From contig JBKKBI010000024.1 of NCBI GenBank assembly GCA_046714175.1, positions 1 through 39,027 on the forward strand: a DNA stretch of 39,027 nt, given 5' to 3'. Under the pieces are notes generated by a model that saw nothing but the letters and a program-made list of their open reading frames with translations, did not search any database and was not told the origin of the DNA. Position numbers and translations under genes: made by a program. Below are positions 30,460 through 38,800 of this stretch, in pieces. This DNA comes from UBA11373 sp046714175 (GTDB taxonomy: Bacteria; Actinomycetota; Acidimicrobiia; Spongiisociales; UBA11373). Numbering within the stretch: position 1 is the stretch's first letter; every line of letters starts with the position of its first letter.

Positions 30460-31851
30460 ATGCGCCCCGGTCTCCGCCTCGGGATCGCCACCACGACGAT
30501 GCTGCTCGTGCCAGTGGCGACAGCCACGGCCCGCCCGACACCGGGTCCACGATCGTTCACGATCGCAGCCGCCGGCGACATCATCCCGCACGGCTCCCTG
30601 GTTGCGGCAGCGGATGTGTACCTTCCCGGTCCGGGTTGGGAATTCACCCCGATGATGTCCGACATCGAACCCTGGGTCTCGTCGGCCGACCTGGCGTTGT
30701 GCCATTTCGAGGGCACGATGAACCCCGACAATCGCGGCATCTCCGGCTATCCGATCTTCGTCGGCCCGAAGGAGATGGCGGATGCGATCGTCGCCGCCGG
30801 TTGGGATGGATGCTCGACGGCCAGCAACCACGCGCTCGACGCCGGCTGGGACGGTGTGGTGGGAACCCTCGAGGTCCTCGACGGCGCCGGACTCGGGCAT
30901 GCCGGCACCGCTCGCGATCCCGAGGAACGGTTCCCCACCCTCTACGAGGTGTCCGCGGTGGTGGTGGCCCACATCTCGTACACCTATGGCACCAACGGGA
31001 TACCGGTGCCCCGCGACCGGCCCTGGGCAGTCAACCTGATCGATGCCGAGGCGATCCTCGCCGACGCCGCCTGGGCCCGGCGGCATGGCGCGGAGTTCGT
31101 GATCGTGTCATTGCACTGGGGCATTGAGTACCGCACCGCACCGACCGGGGCACAGCGCTCGCTGGCGGAGACGCTGCTGGCCTCACCCGATGTCGATCTC
31201 ATCTTCGGGCATCACGCCCACGTGGTGCAGCCCATCGAGCGCATCGGAGACAAGTATGTGGTGTACGGGATGGGCAACCACATCTCCAATCAGTTCTCCC
31301 GCTGGGGGGAGGACTACGCCAACACCGAGGATGGCCTGCTGGTGCTGGTGCGGGTGGTCGAGCGCGCCGAGGGCGCCTTTGCGGTTGCCGGCATAGACAT
31401 CGTGCCCACCTGGGTGCAGTTCCGGTCCTACCGGGTGCTCGCTGCTGGTGACCCCACCCCCGGAGTGGCCGCGGAGGCGGTGACCGCCAACTCGTTCCAA
31501 CGTACTGCCGCCACCGCCACCCGCCTTGAGGCGGCCGGGGTAGCCCCGGCGGAGACCCCCTGGCCCGCGATCACGTGTCACGGCAGCCGGGCCACCATCG
31601 TGGGCACCGATCGTGACGATGTGATCGTCGGCACCGAAGGTGACGACATCATCGTGGGTCGCGGAGGCGACGATCGCATCGCCGGGCGCGGGGGCGACGA
31701 CCTGATCTGCGGCGGCGATGGCGACGACATCATCGCAGGAGGCCCCGGAAGAGATGGCCTGCACGGTGACGCCGGCCGCGACTTCGTACTGGTCGATGCC
31801 GGCGATTCCCGACTCGCCGCGTGCGACGCCGGCGGGGTGTGTCCCGCCTAG
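30460..31851 (+). CDS. CapA-type metallophosphoesterase-like protein with C-terminal RTX repeats
   Basis: 463 residues from ATG 30460. Residues 1-24 are a Sec signal (MRPGLRLGIATTTMLLVPVA, cleaved after ATA). Residues 33-355 are a CapA/PgsA-like domain: AAAGDIIPHGSL (36-47, Asp40, His44), CHFEGTMN (81-88), STASNHALDAG (119-129), SLHWGIEY and GHHAHVVQPIE. This fold in known proteins takes part in poly-gamma-glutamate formation or acts as a phosphodiesterase. Residues about 379-449 carry six or seven glycine- and aspartate-rich nonapeptides of the RTX type (GTEGDDIIVG, GRGGDDRIAG, GGDGDDIIAG), which bind calcium in a beta-roll. The protein is exported by Sec and then probably folds outside with calcium. 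The CapA plus RTX combination is unusual. It starts 4 bp after the PAC2 stop. Confidence 0.85.
   Translation: MRPGLRLGIATTTMLLVPVATATARPTPGPRSFTIAAAGDIIPHGSLVAAADVYLPGPGWEFTPMMSDIEPWVSSADLALCHFEGTMNPDNRGISGYPIFVGPKEMADAIVAAGWDGCSTASNHALDAGWDGVVGTLEVLDGAGLGHAGTARDPEERFPTLYEVSAVVVAHISYTYGTNGIPVPRDRPWAVNLIDAEAILADAAWARRHGAEFVIVSLHWGIEYRTAPTGAQRSLAETLLASPDVDLIFGHHAHVVQPIERIGDKYVVYGMGNHISNQFSRWGEDYANTEDGLLVLVRVVERAEGAFAVAGIDIVPTWVQFRSYRVLAAGDPTPGVAAEAVTANSFQRTAATATRLEAAGVAPAETPWPAITCHGSRATIVGTDRDDVIVGTEGDDIIVGRGGDDRIAGRGGDDLICGGDGDDIIAGGPGRDGLHGDAGRDFVLVDAGDSRLAACDAGGVCPA
31594..31804 (+). repeat. RTX nonapeptide-coding repeats
   Basis: About seven imperfect 27-base units, each coding for GGxGDDxI-type calcium-binding nonapeptides, within the 3' end of the CapA-RTX gene. 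Confidence 0.8.
31831..31848 (+). terminator. Hairpin before the CapA-RTX stop codon
   Basis: GGCGGG/CCCGCC with a 6-base loop, directly followed by TAG (31849-31851). The remaining 180 bp up to the convergent FecR gene show no gene or RNA I can identify. Confidence 0.35.
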
Positions 31852-32031
31852 ATCAGCCCTTGCGGCGGCGCTTGCGCACCACCGAGCGCATCAGCCTGGA
31901 TCGAACGCAGACCGTCAGGACTTTTCGTTACGGACCGGTGAGCCCCGCCGGATCTTGGGAAACTCTGCGAGCAGGCCATCGTTGAGACATTAGGTTCCGT
32001 GCGACCCAGATCGCTTGGGCGGCTCGAGCGT

Positions 32032-33324
32032 CTACGCCTTCTCGAACGTCACCTCGTAGGTCTCGTCGGTGGCGGTGAGGATCACGTCGTCGACGAAGAG
32101 GACCACCTCGCCCCCGATCGACACCGTCAGTTCGAAGCCGACCGAGGTCGCGCCGCACATGTCATACACGTGCACGGTGACCAGATACTCCCCTGATGGT
32201 GCGGTGGCGTCCCACACCGTGTTCTCCGGCGGCGTTGCGGATAGGTCGCAGTCCGGATAGGCGTCGCGGTCGAGGCGCCCGCCCGAAGTTGAGGACGGAT
32301 AGTCGAACATGATGGTCTCTCCCGCCGGGTCGGTGACCCACAGGTCTAGGTCCACCGGAGCGGTCCAGTCGAGCGTCACCTGGATGTCCCCGGTGGCGAG
32401 CACGGTGAGGTTGGCGGTGGCGGTGAACCCCTCGAATGTGCCGGTGACCATGTAGTCGCCGGGTTCCGTCGCGGTGCAGTTGGATCCGACGCAGGGGACC
32501 CCGTCGACGTCGTACGTTGCCGGGACCTCGCCGACCGGGACACCTCCACCGTCGAGGCCCATGGCGGTATACCCCTGCGACTCTCCGACGTTGATCGTGG
32601 CATCGGCAGGCGAGATCTCGATCGCAGCCAGCGAGCCCGCGGCGGGGCACGCGCCCTCGTCACAGGCTTTGTTGAATCGGAACCAGGGGGAGTCGAGCAG
32701 TTCCGCGGGGATCGGCGTCGGGCCGGTGACGTTGCCCGCGGCGTCGACAGTGACCATCATCCCCGCCTCCACCACGATCTCACCGGTGGCGGTGGTCACC
32801 ACGACCGAGCCGTCGATGACGACCACCGTCGTCGAGCCGTCGGGATTGAGGAGCACCGCGAATATGGTCCCCTGCACCGCCGCCGCCGCGGTGGGGGTGG
32901 CGATGGAAAAGCGACTCCCGGTCTCGGTAAGGTCGACCACCCGGCTGTAGCTGTTGCCGGCGGTCTGTTCGGCGGCAACCTCGCTGCCTCCCAGCTCGGT
33001 GGCAAGCCGCAGTTCGGCGATGCGGAACTCGGTGGCGAAGTCGAGGCGGGTGACGCTTCCGTCGGACCACTCGATCGCGGCCCGCCCATCCGCCCCGGTG
33101 CGGACGACGGCGCCCTCAATGAGGGTCTGGCCGTCTTCGGCCGAGGCGAAGGCGGCGCCGGGGTCCCGGACCTCGACCGTGCCGGCAAGGATCCGCAGGG
33201 TCGCCGTGGGAGAGCTATCCGAGGAATCGTCGCCGCAGGCAAGGGCGACAAGGGTGAACACCGCCACTGCCGTGATCAGCCGGATCGTCGATGAAGATCT
33301 GATGGGGACTCCCTGCTGCGGCAA
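32032..33324 (-). CDS. FecR-domain lipoprotein with Ig-like and DUF2135-like C-terminal domains
   Basis: 430 residues from TTG 33324. The start is set by CACAAT 6 nt upstream and by the lipobox LVALAC at Cys30 behind IRSSSTIRLITAVAV. A Ser/Asp linker follows. FecR core, about 40-150: LRILAGTVEVRDPGAAF, GAVVRTGADGRAAIEWSDGS, IATPTAAAAVQGTIFAVLLN. An Ig-like region follows (AAIEISPADATINVGESQGY). The last 120 residues carry VDLDLWVTDPAGETIMFDYP, GGRLDRDAYPDC and PSGEYLVTVHVYDM, resembling DUF2135/YfaP. FecR domains usually sit in anti-sigma regulators; here no sigma factor or TonB system is adjacent, and the whole protein is outside. It is probably a structural or sensory surface protein. Confidence 0.8.
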   Translation of the reverse strand: MPQQGVPIRSSSTIRLITAVAVFTLVALACGDDSSDSSPTATLRILAGTVEVRDPGAAFASAEDGQTLIEGAVVRTGADGRAAIEWSDGSVTRLDFATEFRIAELRLATELGGSEVAAEQTAGNSYSRVVDLTETGSRFSIATPTAAAAVQGTIFAVLLNPDGSTTVVVIDGSVVVTTATGEIVVEAGMMVTVDAAGNVTGPTPIPAELLDSPWFRFNKACDEGACPAAGSLAAIEISPADATINVGESQGYTAMGLDGGGVPVGEVPATYDVDGVPCVGSNCTATEPGDYMVTGTFEGFTATANLTVLATGDIQVTLDWTAPVDLDLWVTDPAGETIMFDYPSSTSGGRLDRDAYPDCDLSATPPENTVWDATAPSGEYLVTVHVYDMCGATSVGFELTVSIGGEVVLFVDDVILTATDETYEVTFEKA

Positions 33325-33330
33325 CTTGTC

Positions 33331-33360
33331 ATTGTGGCCGGAGGGGAGGTCGGGCGTCAA
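33331..33360 (-). promoter_or_regulatory. Promoter of the FecR-domain lipoprotein gene
   Basis: TTGACG (33355-33360) - 18 bp - CACAAT (33331-33336) on the minus strand, then 6 nt to TTG 33324. This is the only gene in the window where both boxes are clear. Confidence 0.6.
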
Positions 33361-33441
33361 CTACAGGAACGAGCCAGACGACAGGATGTGACCGGCGAAC
33401 TCGTGCTGAAGTTCCCCGGGACGCAGGGCCGATGTATCTGG

Positions 33442-34077
33442 ATGCCCATATCGGCCCCCACCGTCACGGCCCCACCACTGGTGCGGTGGCGCCCGCTGCT
33501 GTCCAACTTCGGCTTGGCGGCGCTGTTCGTCGTGTTCGTGGTCTCCAACGGGTCGGCGATGTTGGAGCATCCCCGGCTCAGCATCGCTCTACTGGTCGTC
33601 TTCCAGGCGACGGTGGTCGGGCTGGCGGCGGTCCGCCGCGAGGCCCGCACTGCCGACGTGTCACTGCTCGCGCTGTCGGCCGCCTGGGCGGGTACTGTGC
33701 TCCCGTTGTTCCTGCGACCCACTCCGACCGGGTCGGACCTGCTCGCGGGACAGATCCTGCAGGTGGCCGGCCTGGTGCTGCAGTTGGTCGCGGTGGTCTC
33801 GCTGGGTCGATCCTTCGGGGTGGTAGCGGCCGACCGCGGCATCAAGACCGGTGGGGCTTATCGAATCGTGCGGCATCCGATCTACGCGGCGTACCTGCTC
33901 GCCGACCTCGGATTCGTCGTGAGCCACCCCGCGCCGGGAAACATCGCCGCCATTGCGCTGGCGGCCGGCGCCCAGGTGTTCCGAATCTGGTTCGAAGAGC
34001 ATCATCTGGCTGGCAACCCCGAGTATGTGGCGTATTGCGAGGTGCGTCGGTGGAGGCTGGTGCCGGGAGTGTGGTAG
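33442..34077 (+). CDS. Isoprenylcysteine carboxyl methyltransferase-like membrane protein
   Basis: 211 residues with five to six hydrophobic segments. The C-terminal signature GAYRIVRHPIYAAYLLADLG, then EEHHLAGNPEYVAYCEVRRWRLVPGVW, matches the ICMT/PEMT-like family. These bind S-adenosylmethionine in the membrane and methylate lipids or carboxyl groups. Substrate unknown; phosphatidylethanolamine or another lipid is as likely as a prenylated peptide. ATG 33442 was chosen as the first good start before the first helix; GTG at 33388 and upstream starts are possible. It is divergent from the FecR gene and convergent with the HNH gene, 4 bp away. Confidence 0.75.
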   Translation: MPISAPTVTAPPLVRWRPLLSNFGLAALFVVFVVSNGSAMLEHPRLSIALLVVFQATVVGLAAVRREARTADVSLLALSAAWAGTVLPLFLRPTPTGSDLLAGQILQVAGLVLQLVAVVSLGRSFGVVAADRGIKTGGAYRIVRHPIYAAYLLADLGFVVSHPAPGNIAAIALAAGAQVFRIWFEEHHLAGNPEYVAYCEVRRWRLVPGVW

Positions 34078-34081
34078 CGGC

Positions 34082-35191
34082 TCACTCCCGCCGGGGTAAT
34101 CGCACCCGACCCTGGTGGATCATGGTGTGGTGTCTTCGGCAGAGCAGAACCAGGTTGTCGAGGCTGGTGGGTCCGCCGTCGGCCCAGTGGATCACATGAT
34201 GGGCGTCGCACCACCGCCTTGGTGCCCGGCAGCCGTCGACCGCACAGCCCCCGTCCCGCACCATGAGGGCCAGGCGGATTCCCGCAGGGATCACCCGCGT
34301 GGTGCGTCCCACATCCAGCGGCTGCGAACCAGGGCCGGTGATCACCCGGGTGATGCGGGCGTCGCAGGCCAGCATCCGCGCCTGGGAGGGGGTGATCACC
34401 CCGGTCTGATCCAACTCACACCGTCGGCCCGCCCGACCCTCCAAAGCCTCCAACGCCAAGTGGACCACCACGTGGGGACGCTCCAAGCGTTGCTGGGGAA
34501 GGTCACCCTGATCGAGACGGTCCCGGCACAAATCGACCAACGCATCGGCTCGGCGCTGCGCCGGGCTGCGAGTGTCGGTCGGCTCCAGGTTCCCCGGGTC
34601 GGTGAGGGCGTGGAGGGCGGTGATCACCACCTCCCCCGAAACCGGATCCAGCCGGCCATCCAAATGCACCATCCCCCCGGCTACCGAAACGAACAGACGG
34701 CGCCGCTCGTGGACCGCGGCAGCTTCTCGGTCGGCCTGGTCGGGGGATGCCTGCTGCACCCAGTAGTCCAAGAGCTGCACCACATCGGACATGGCCAGAC
34801 CACCGATGGTGTCCACCAGGGTTGCTTCGTGGTCGGCGAACAGCTCCGGCGACGACTCGCGGGCCGCCACCAGGCCACGAGCGCGGGCGAGATCGATCGA
34901 TCCCACCTCCAACGCGGCCATGGTGCACGGCATCTCCCGCAACGCCTCCGCCACGCGGATCATCCCCCGCGCCACCCCACCGGACACTCCGAGGCGGTCC
35001 ATCAACAGGGACACCGGCGACCGGAACCCCAACTCAAGGTGAGCCTGACGGTCGATCAACTCGGCGATGATCACCGCGCACTCCGCCTCGGCCGCCGCGA
35101 TCGCCCGGCGCCGCTCCGACAGCACACTGAGAAGGTCGTTGGTGTATGCGGGAAGGGTTGCGTGCGTGGCGCGATCCATGAGCGAGACCAT
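34082..35191 (-). CDS. DUF222/HNH endonuclease domain protein (13E12-repeat type)
   Basis: 369 residues. The N-terminal two thirds is the DUF222 helical domain (SERRRAIAAAEAECAVIIAELID, then LMDRLGVSGGVARGMIRVAEALREMPCTMAALEVGSIDLARARGLV). The C-terminus is an HNH nuclease: RDGGCAVDGCRAP, CDAHHVIHWADGGPTSLDNLVLLCRRHHTMIH, with the zinc Cys and catalytic His residues intact. Such genes are multicopy in actinobacterial genomes (the mycobacterial 13E12 family); their role is unclear, possibly mobile-element or DNA-repair related. There are no flanking repeats here that would mark a mobile unit. ATG 35191 is 6 nt after TACCTT. Confidence 0.9.
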   Translation of the reverse strand: MVSLMDRATHATLPAYTNDLLSVLSERRRAIAAAEAECAVIIAELIDRQAHLELGFRSPVSLLMDRLGVSGGVARGMIRVAEALREMPCTMAALEVGSIDLARARGLVAARESSPELFADHEATLVDTIGGLAMSDVVQLLDYWVQQASPDQADREAAAVHERRRLFVSVAGGMVHLDGRLDPVSGEVVITALHALTDPGNLEPTDTRSPAQRRADALVDLCRDRLDQGDLPQQRLERPHVVVHLALEALEGRAGRRCELDQTGVITPSQARMLACDARITRVITGPGSQPLDVGRTTRVIPAGIRLALMVRDGGCAVDGCRAPRRWCDAHHVIHWADGGPTSLDNLVLLCRRHHTMIHQGRVRLPRRE

Positions 35192-35197
35192 GCGCGC

Positions 35198-35203
35198 AAG
35201 GTA
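35198..35203 (-). promoter_or_regulatory. -10 box for DUF222-HNH gene
   Basis: TACCTT on the minus strand, 6 nt before ATG 35191. Confidence 0.55.
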
Positions 35204-35227
35204 CGTGCCGGGTGTGACAGAAAGGTG

Positions 35228-35770
35228 TCAGCCGTCAGCGATCAGCTGGAGGAACTCCCCCACCTCCGGCGCGCTCCGCAACCGCACCACATGGGCGTGA
35301 GCCCACTCCGCCGATTGCAGCCGGGCCTCGTATTTGCGACGCACATGGCCGTGCCGGGTCCACGCCCAGGTGATGATGTTCTTCTTCGGATCGAGCCGGT
35401 AGAGATTGGTCCATGGTTCGCGGTTGCCGTTCCACAGCTCTTCCCGAGTGAACACCCGGCGCAGAGTGCGCCGCACCACCCGGGTCATCACCACCCGCCG
35501 CGGCGGGTCGAGCCAGATGATGGTGTCGGCCCGGGGCCACACCACCTGAGCGACACCGTGGCTGGTGTAGTTGCCGTCGATCACCCAGTGCTCGCCGGCG
35601 ACAAAGTCGGCCACGAGCGACCGGAATTCGTCGTCGGGCCGCGGCACCCAACCCGGCTGGTGGAACACTGCGTCTAGTTCCAGCCGCGGGATTTCGAGTC
35701 GATCCGCCAGGGCGCGGGCAACCGTAGTCTTGCCCGACCCGCTGGATCCGATGACGGAGATCCGGTTCAT
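35228..35770 (-). CDS. FlaR-like P-loop kinase (adenylate kinase-type fold)
   Basis: 180 residues. Walker A GSSGSGKTT (8-16) and the pattern RLELDAVFHQPGW, WVIDGNYTS and DTIIWLDPPRRVVMTRVVRR fit the 'topology modulation protein'/FlaR group of small nucleoside-monophosphate-kinase-like proteins. ATP binding is likely; the phosphate acceptor is unknown. The region RVFTREELWNGNREPW corresponds to the lid. ATG 35770 places the P-loop at the family's normal position; an in-frame ATG 36 bp upstream adds no family sequence. It lies between the nuclease gene and dnaE2 in the same direction, with 50 bp to dnaE2, so read-through is possible. Confidence 0.85.
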   Translation of the reverse strand: MNRISVIGSSGSGKTTVARALADRLEIPRLELDAVFHQPGWVPRPDDEFRSLVADFVAGEHWVIDGNYTSHGVAQVVWPRADTIIWLDPPRRVVMTRVVRRTLRRVFTREELWNGNREPWTNLYRLDPKKNIITWAWTRHGHVRRKYEARLQSAEWAHAHVVRLRSAPEVGEFLQLIADG

Positions 35771-35820
35771 AGTGAAGGAGTGTGGTCGAAGACAGTCATG
35801 ACTCACGACTCAAGACTTTC

Positions 35821-38800
35821 TCACCATCTCCCCCAATCACGACTGCTCACTCCCTCCACCGGCCATGACCAGAACTTGCGGGCGATCAGATTGGTGACCC
35901 CATCGCGGTGCTCAAGGGTGCCGTCGATCATCATCCCCACGGCCTTACGCGCCACTTCGCGCTGCGCGTCCCACACGTCGGGCATCACCACCACGTTGAG
36001 CAGTCCGGTCTCGTCCTCCAGGTTGATGAACACCACCCCGTTGGAGGTGGAGGGGCGTTGGCGGTGGGTGACGACCCCGCCCACCCGGATGCGCGATCCC
36101 TGACGACGCGCCGCCAGCGCGTCGGCGACGGAGAGGCATCCCGCCTCGTTCAACCCCTCCCGAACGAACTCGACGGGATGGCGCACCGATACCCCGGTGG
36201 CCCACAGGTCGGCTTGTGCCGACTCCGCCTCCCCCATCTCCCCCAGTGGCGGCGACTCCGCACCGACCGCCACCGGGAGACGCCCCGGGCCCATCCCGGC
36301 CAACGCTCCCGCCGCCCACAGCCCGGCGCGCCGGCCCACTCCCATCGACTCCAGGGCTCCCGACGCCGCCAGACCCTCCAACGCGGTGACCGGCAACCCG
36401 GTGCGTTGCGCCAGATTCACGGGATCGGAGAAGGCCCCGGCGATCTGGCGCGCCGCCTCGACTCGCACGATCTCCGCCTCCCCCAGGCCGCGCACGTAGC
36501 GCAACCCCATCCGCACCGCCACCGCCATCCGCACCGGATCCTCAACGGCACCTCTCCCCCGGCGCCACTGCTTGCCGTAATAGGTGGCGACGTCGCCGGG
36601 TTCGGCCGGATAGGGGACCACGGTGCAGTCGTACTCGGAGGCGTTGACATCGGGGCCGAGCACCACCACCCCGTGGCGACGCGAGTCCTGCACCAGCGAG
36701 TTGGGGCTGTAGAACCCCATCGGCTGGGCGTTGAGCAGGCCGGCGAGGAACTCCGCGGGCCAGTGGTATTTGAGCCACGCCGACATGTACACGATGTAGG
36801 CGAACGACACCGAGTGGCTTTCCGGAAAGCCGAACGAGGCAAAGCCCTGCAGTTTCTGCCAGATCTCCTCGGCGGCGGTACCGGTGATCCCGTTGCGCTC
36901 CATTCCTGCCATGGTCTCGGCGCGCAGCTTCTCCATCTCCGCGTCGGAGCGCTTGTGGGTCATCGCCTGACGCAATCGGTCGGACTGCCCCGGGCTATAG
37001 CCGGCACACACCCGCGCTAGTTCCATGAGCTGCTCCTGGAACACCGGCACCCCCAGGGTCTTGCGCAGGATCGGCTCGGTCAGGGGATGCGGGAAGCGCA
37101 CCGGTTCCTCGCCGTTGCGCCGCCGCAGGTAGGGATGAACCGACTCGCCCTGGATCGGGCCGGGGCGAATCAACGCCACCTCCACGGCGAGGTCGTAGAA
37201 AGTCTTGGGTTTCATCCGGGGCAGGGTCGCCATCTGTGCCCGCGACTCCACCTGGAACATCCCCACAGTGTCAGCCTTGGTGAGCATCTCGTAAACCACC
37301 GGCTCCTGGTCCAGCGCGGCGAGATCGATGCGCGAGCCGTGCACCTCCTCGATCAGGTCCACCGTTAGGTGCAACGCGTTGAGCATCCCCAGAGCGAGCA
37401 GGTCGAACTTGACGATGCCCATCGAGGCGCAATCGTCCTTGTCCCACTGCAGCACCGAGCGATCCTCCATGCGCCCCCACTCCAGGGGCACCGTCTCCCA
37501 CAGCGGGCGGTCGGCGATCACCATCCCCCCGGAGTGGATGCCGAGATGGCGGGGGAACCCGTCGAGACGGCGGCACACGTCGAGGATGAAGTCGGTGGTG
37601 CGCCCCGGTGGCAGGTCCAGGTACTCATCGATCTTGTCGGGGTTGCGGGTGTCGAGGAACTTGGTTAGTCCGTTGACCTGAGACTGGGTGAGCCCGAACG
37701 CCTTGCCCACGTCCTGGAGCACCGAGCGCGCCCGGTAGGTGATCACGTTGGCCACCATCGCAGCCCGCTCCCGCCCGTAGCGGCGATAGCAGTACTGGAT
37801 CACTTCCTCGCGGCGCTCCGCCTCGAAGTCGACGTCGATGTCGGGAGGACGGCCCCGGTCGGCGGAGAGAAAGCGCTCGAAGGGGAGTCCGAGCCGGATC
37901 GGATCGACCCGGGTGATCTCCAGGCAACGACATACCGCCGAGTCGGCACCCGAACCCCGTATCTGGCACATGATGTCGCGCGACTCGGCGTGGCGCACCA
38001 GGTCCCACACGATGAGGAAGTAGCCGGGGAAACCGAGCGACTCGATCACCCCCAGCTCGTGCTCGAGACGGGCCACCGCGGCGGGGTCGACCCGCTCCGG
38101 ACCATTGCCGGGATAGATCCGCCGCGCCCCCGCGTACACCAGATGGCGCAGGTACTCCATCTCGGTGCGGAACGCTCCGGGGAGCGGGAAGTCGGGGAGA
38201 CGGGGCGCCACCAGTTTCAAGTCGAAGGCCAGCATGCGCCCGAGGTCGGCGGCACGTTCGGTGGCACCGGGATACCGCGCCATCCGCACCGTCATCTCTT
38301 CCGGAGACTTCAGATAGCGCTCGTCGCTGGCGGGCCAGTGTCCGTATCCCGCGTCGAGATCGCGCCGCTCCGCGATGGCGGCAAGCACCTCAGCAAGGTC
38401 GGCCTCGGAACGGTCGTGATAGTGCACGACATTGGTGGCCACGGTGGGGAGACGGAGTCTCCCGGCCACTTCGGCGAGAGCGTCGTTGCGTCGGTCGTCA
38501 CCGGGCATGCGGTGGTGCCACAACTCGACGAACAACCTGCCGGGGAAGATCTCCCGCAATCGCGCCGCCGCCGTCATCGCCGCCTCCACCGCACCGGCGG
38601 CGGCGAGACGAGGCAACTCCCCGTGATGGCACCCGGTGAGAGCAATCAGGCGCCCATCGGCGGAGGCCTCGGCGAGTTCGGCGTAGTCGTACACCGGACG
38701 GTCCTTCTCCCCGCGGAACTGTGCCCTGGTGACCAGGCGAGCCAGTGCGGCGTACCCGCGCGGATCTGGAGCCAGGAGGACGAGGTGGTCGGTGGGAGGA

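Noticed and set aside
31852..31900. Short minus-strand frame ending SVVRKRRRKG, resembling the start of the small ribosomal protein bS22/AURKAIP1-type peptide.
   Set aside because: It stops after KG and has no room for the conserved remainder; no ribosome site. Probably chance in GC-rich sequence.
34082..35191. DUF222-HNH gene as a mobile element or homing endonuclease insertion.
   Set aside because: No terminal repeats, target duplication or interrupted host gene; flanks are intact genes with normal spacing.
35771..35835. Short repeated GACTCA/AGTCGTGA-like words between the FlaR-like gene and the dnaE2 stop.
   Set aside because: The copies are only 7-8 bases, imperfect, and extend into the dnaE2 end; too short to call a repeat family or CRISPR.
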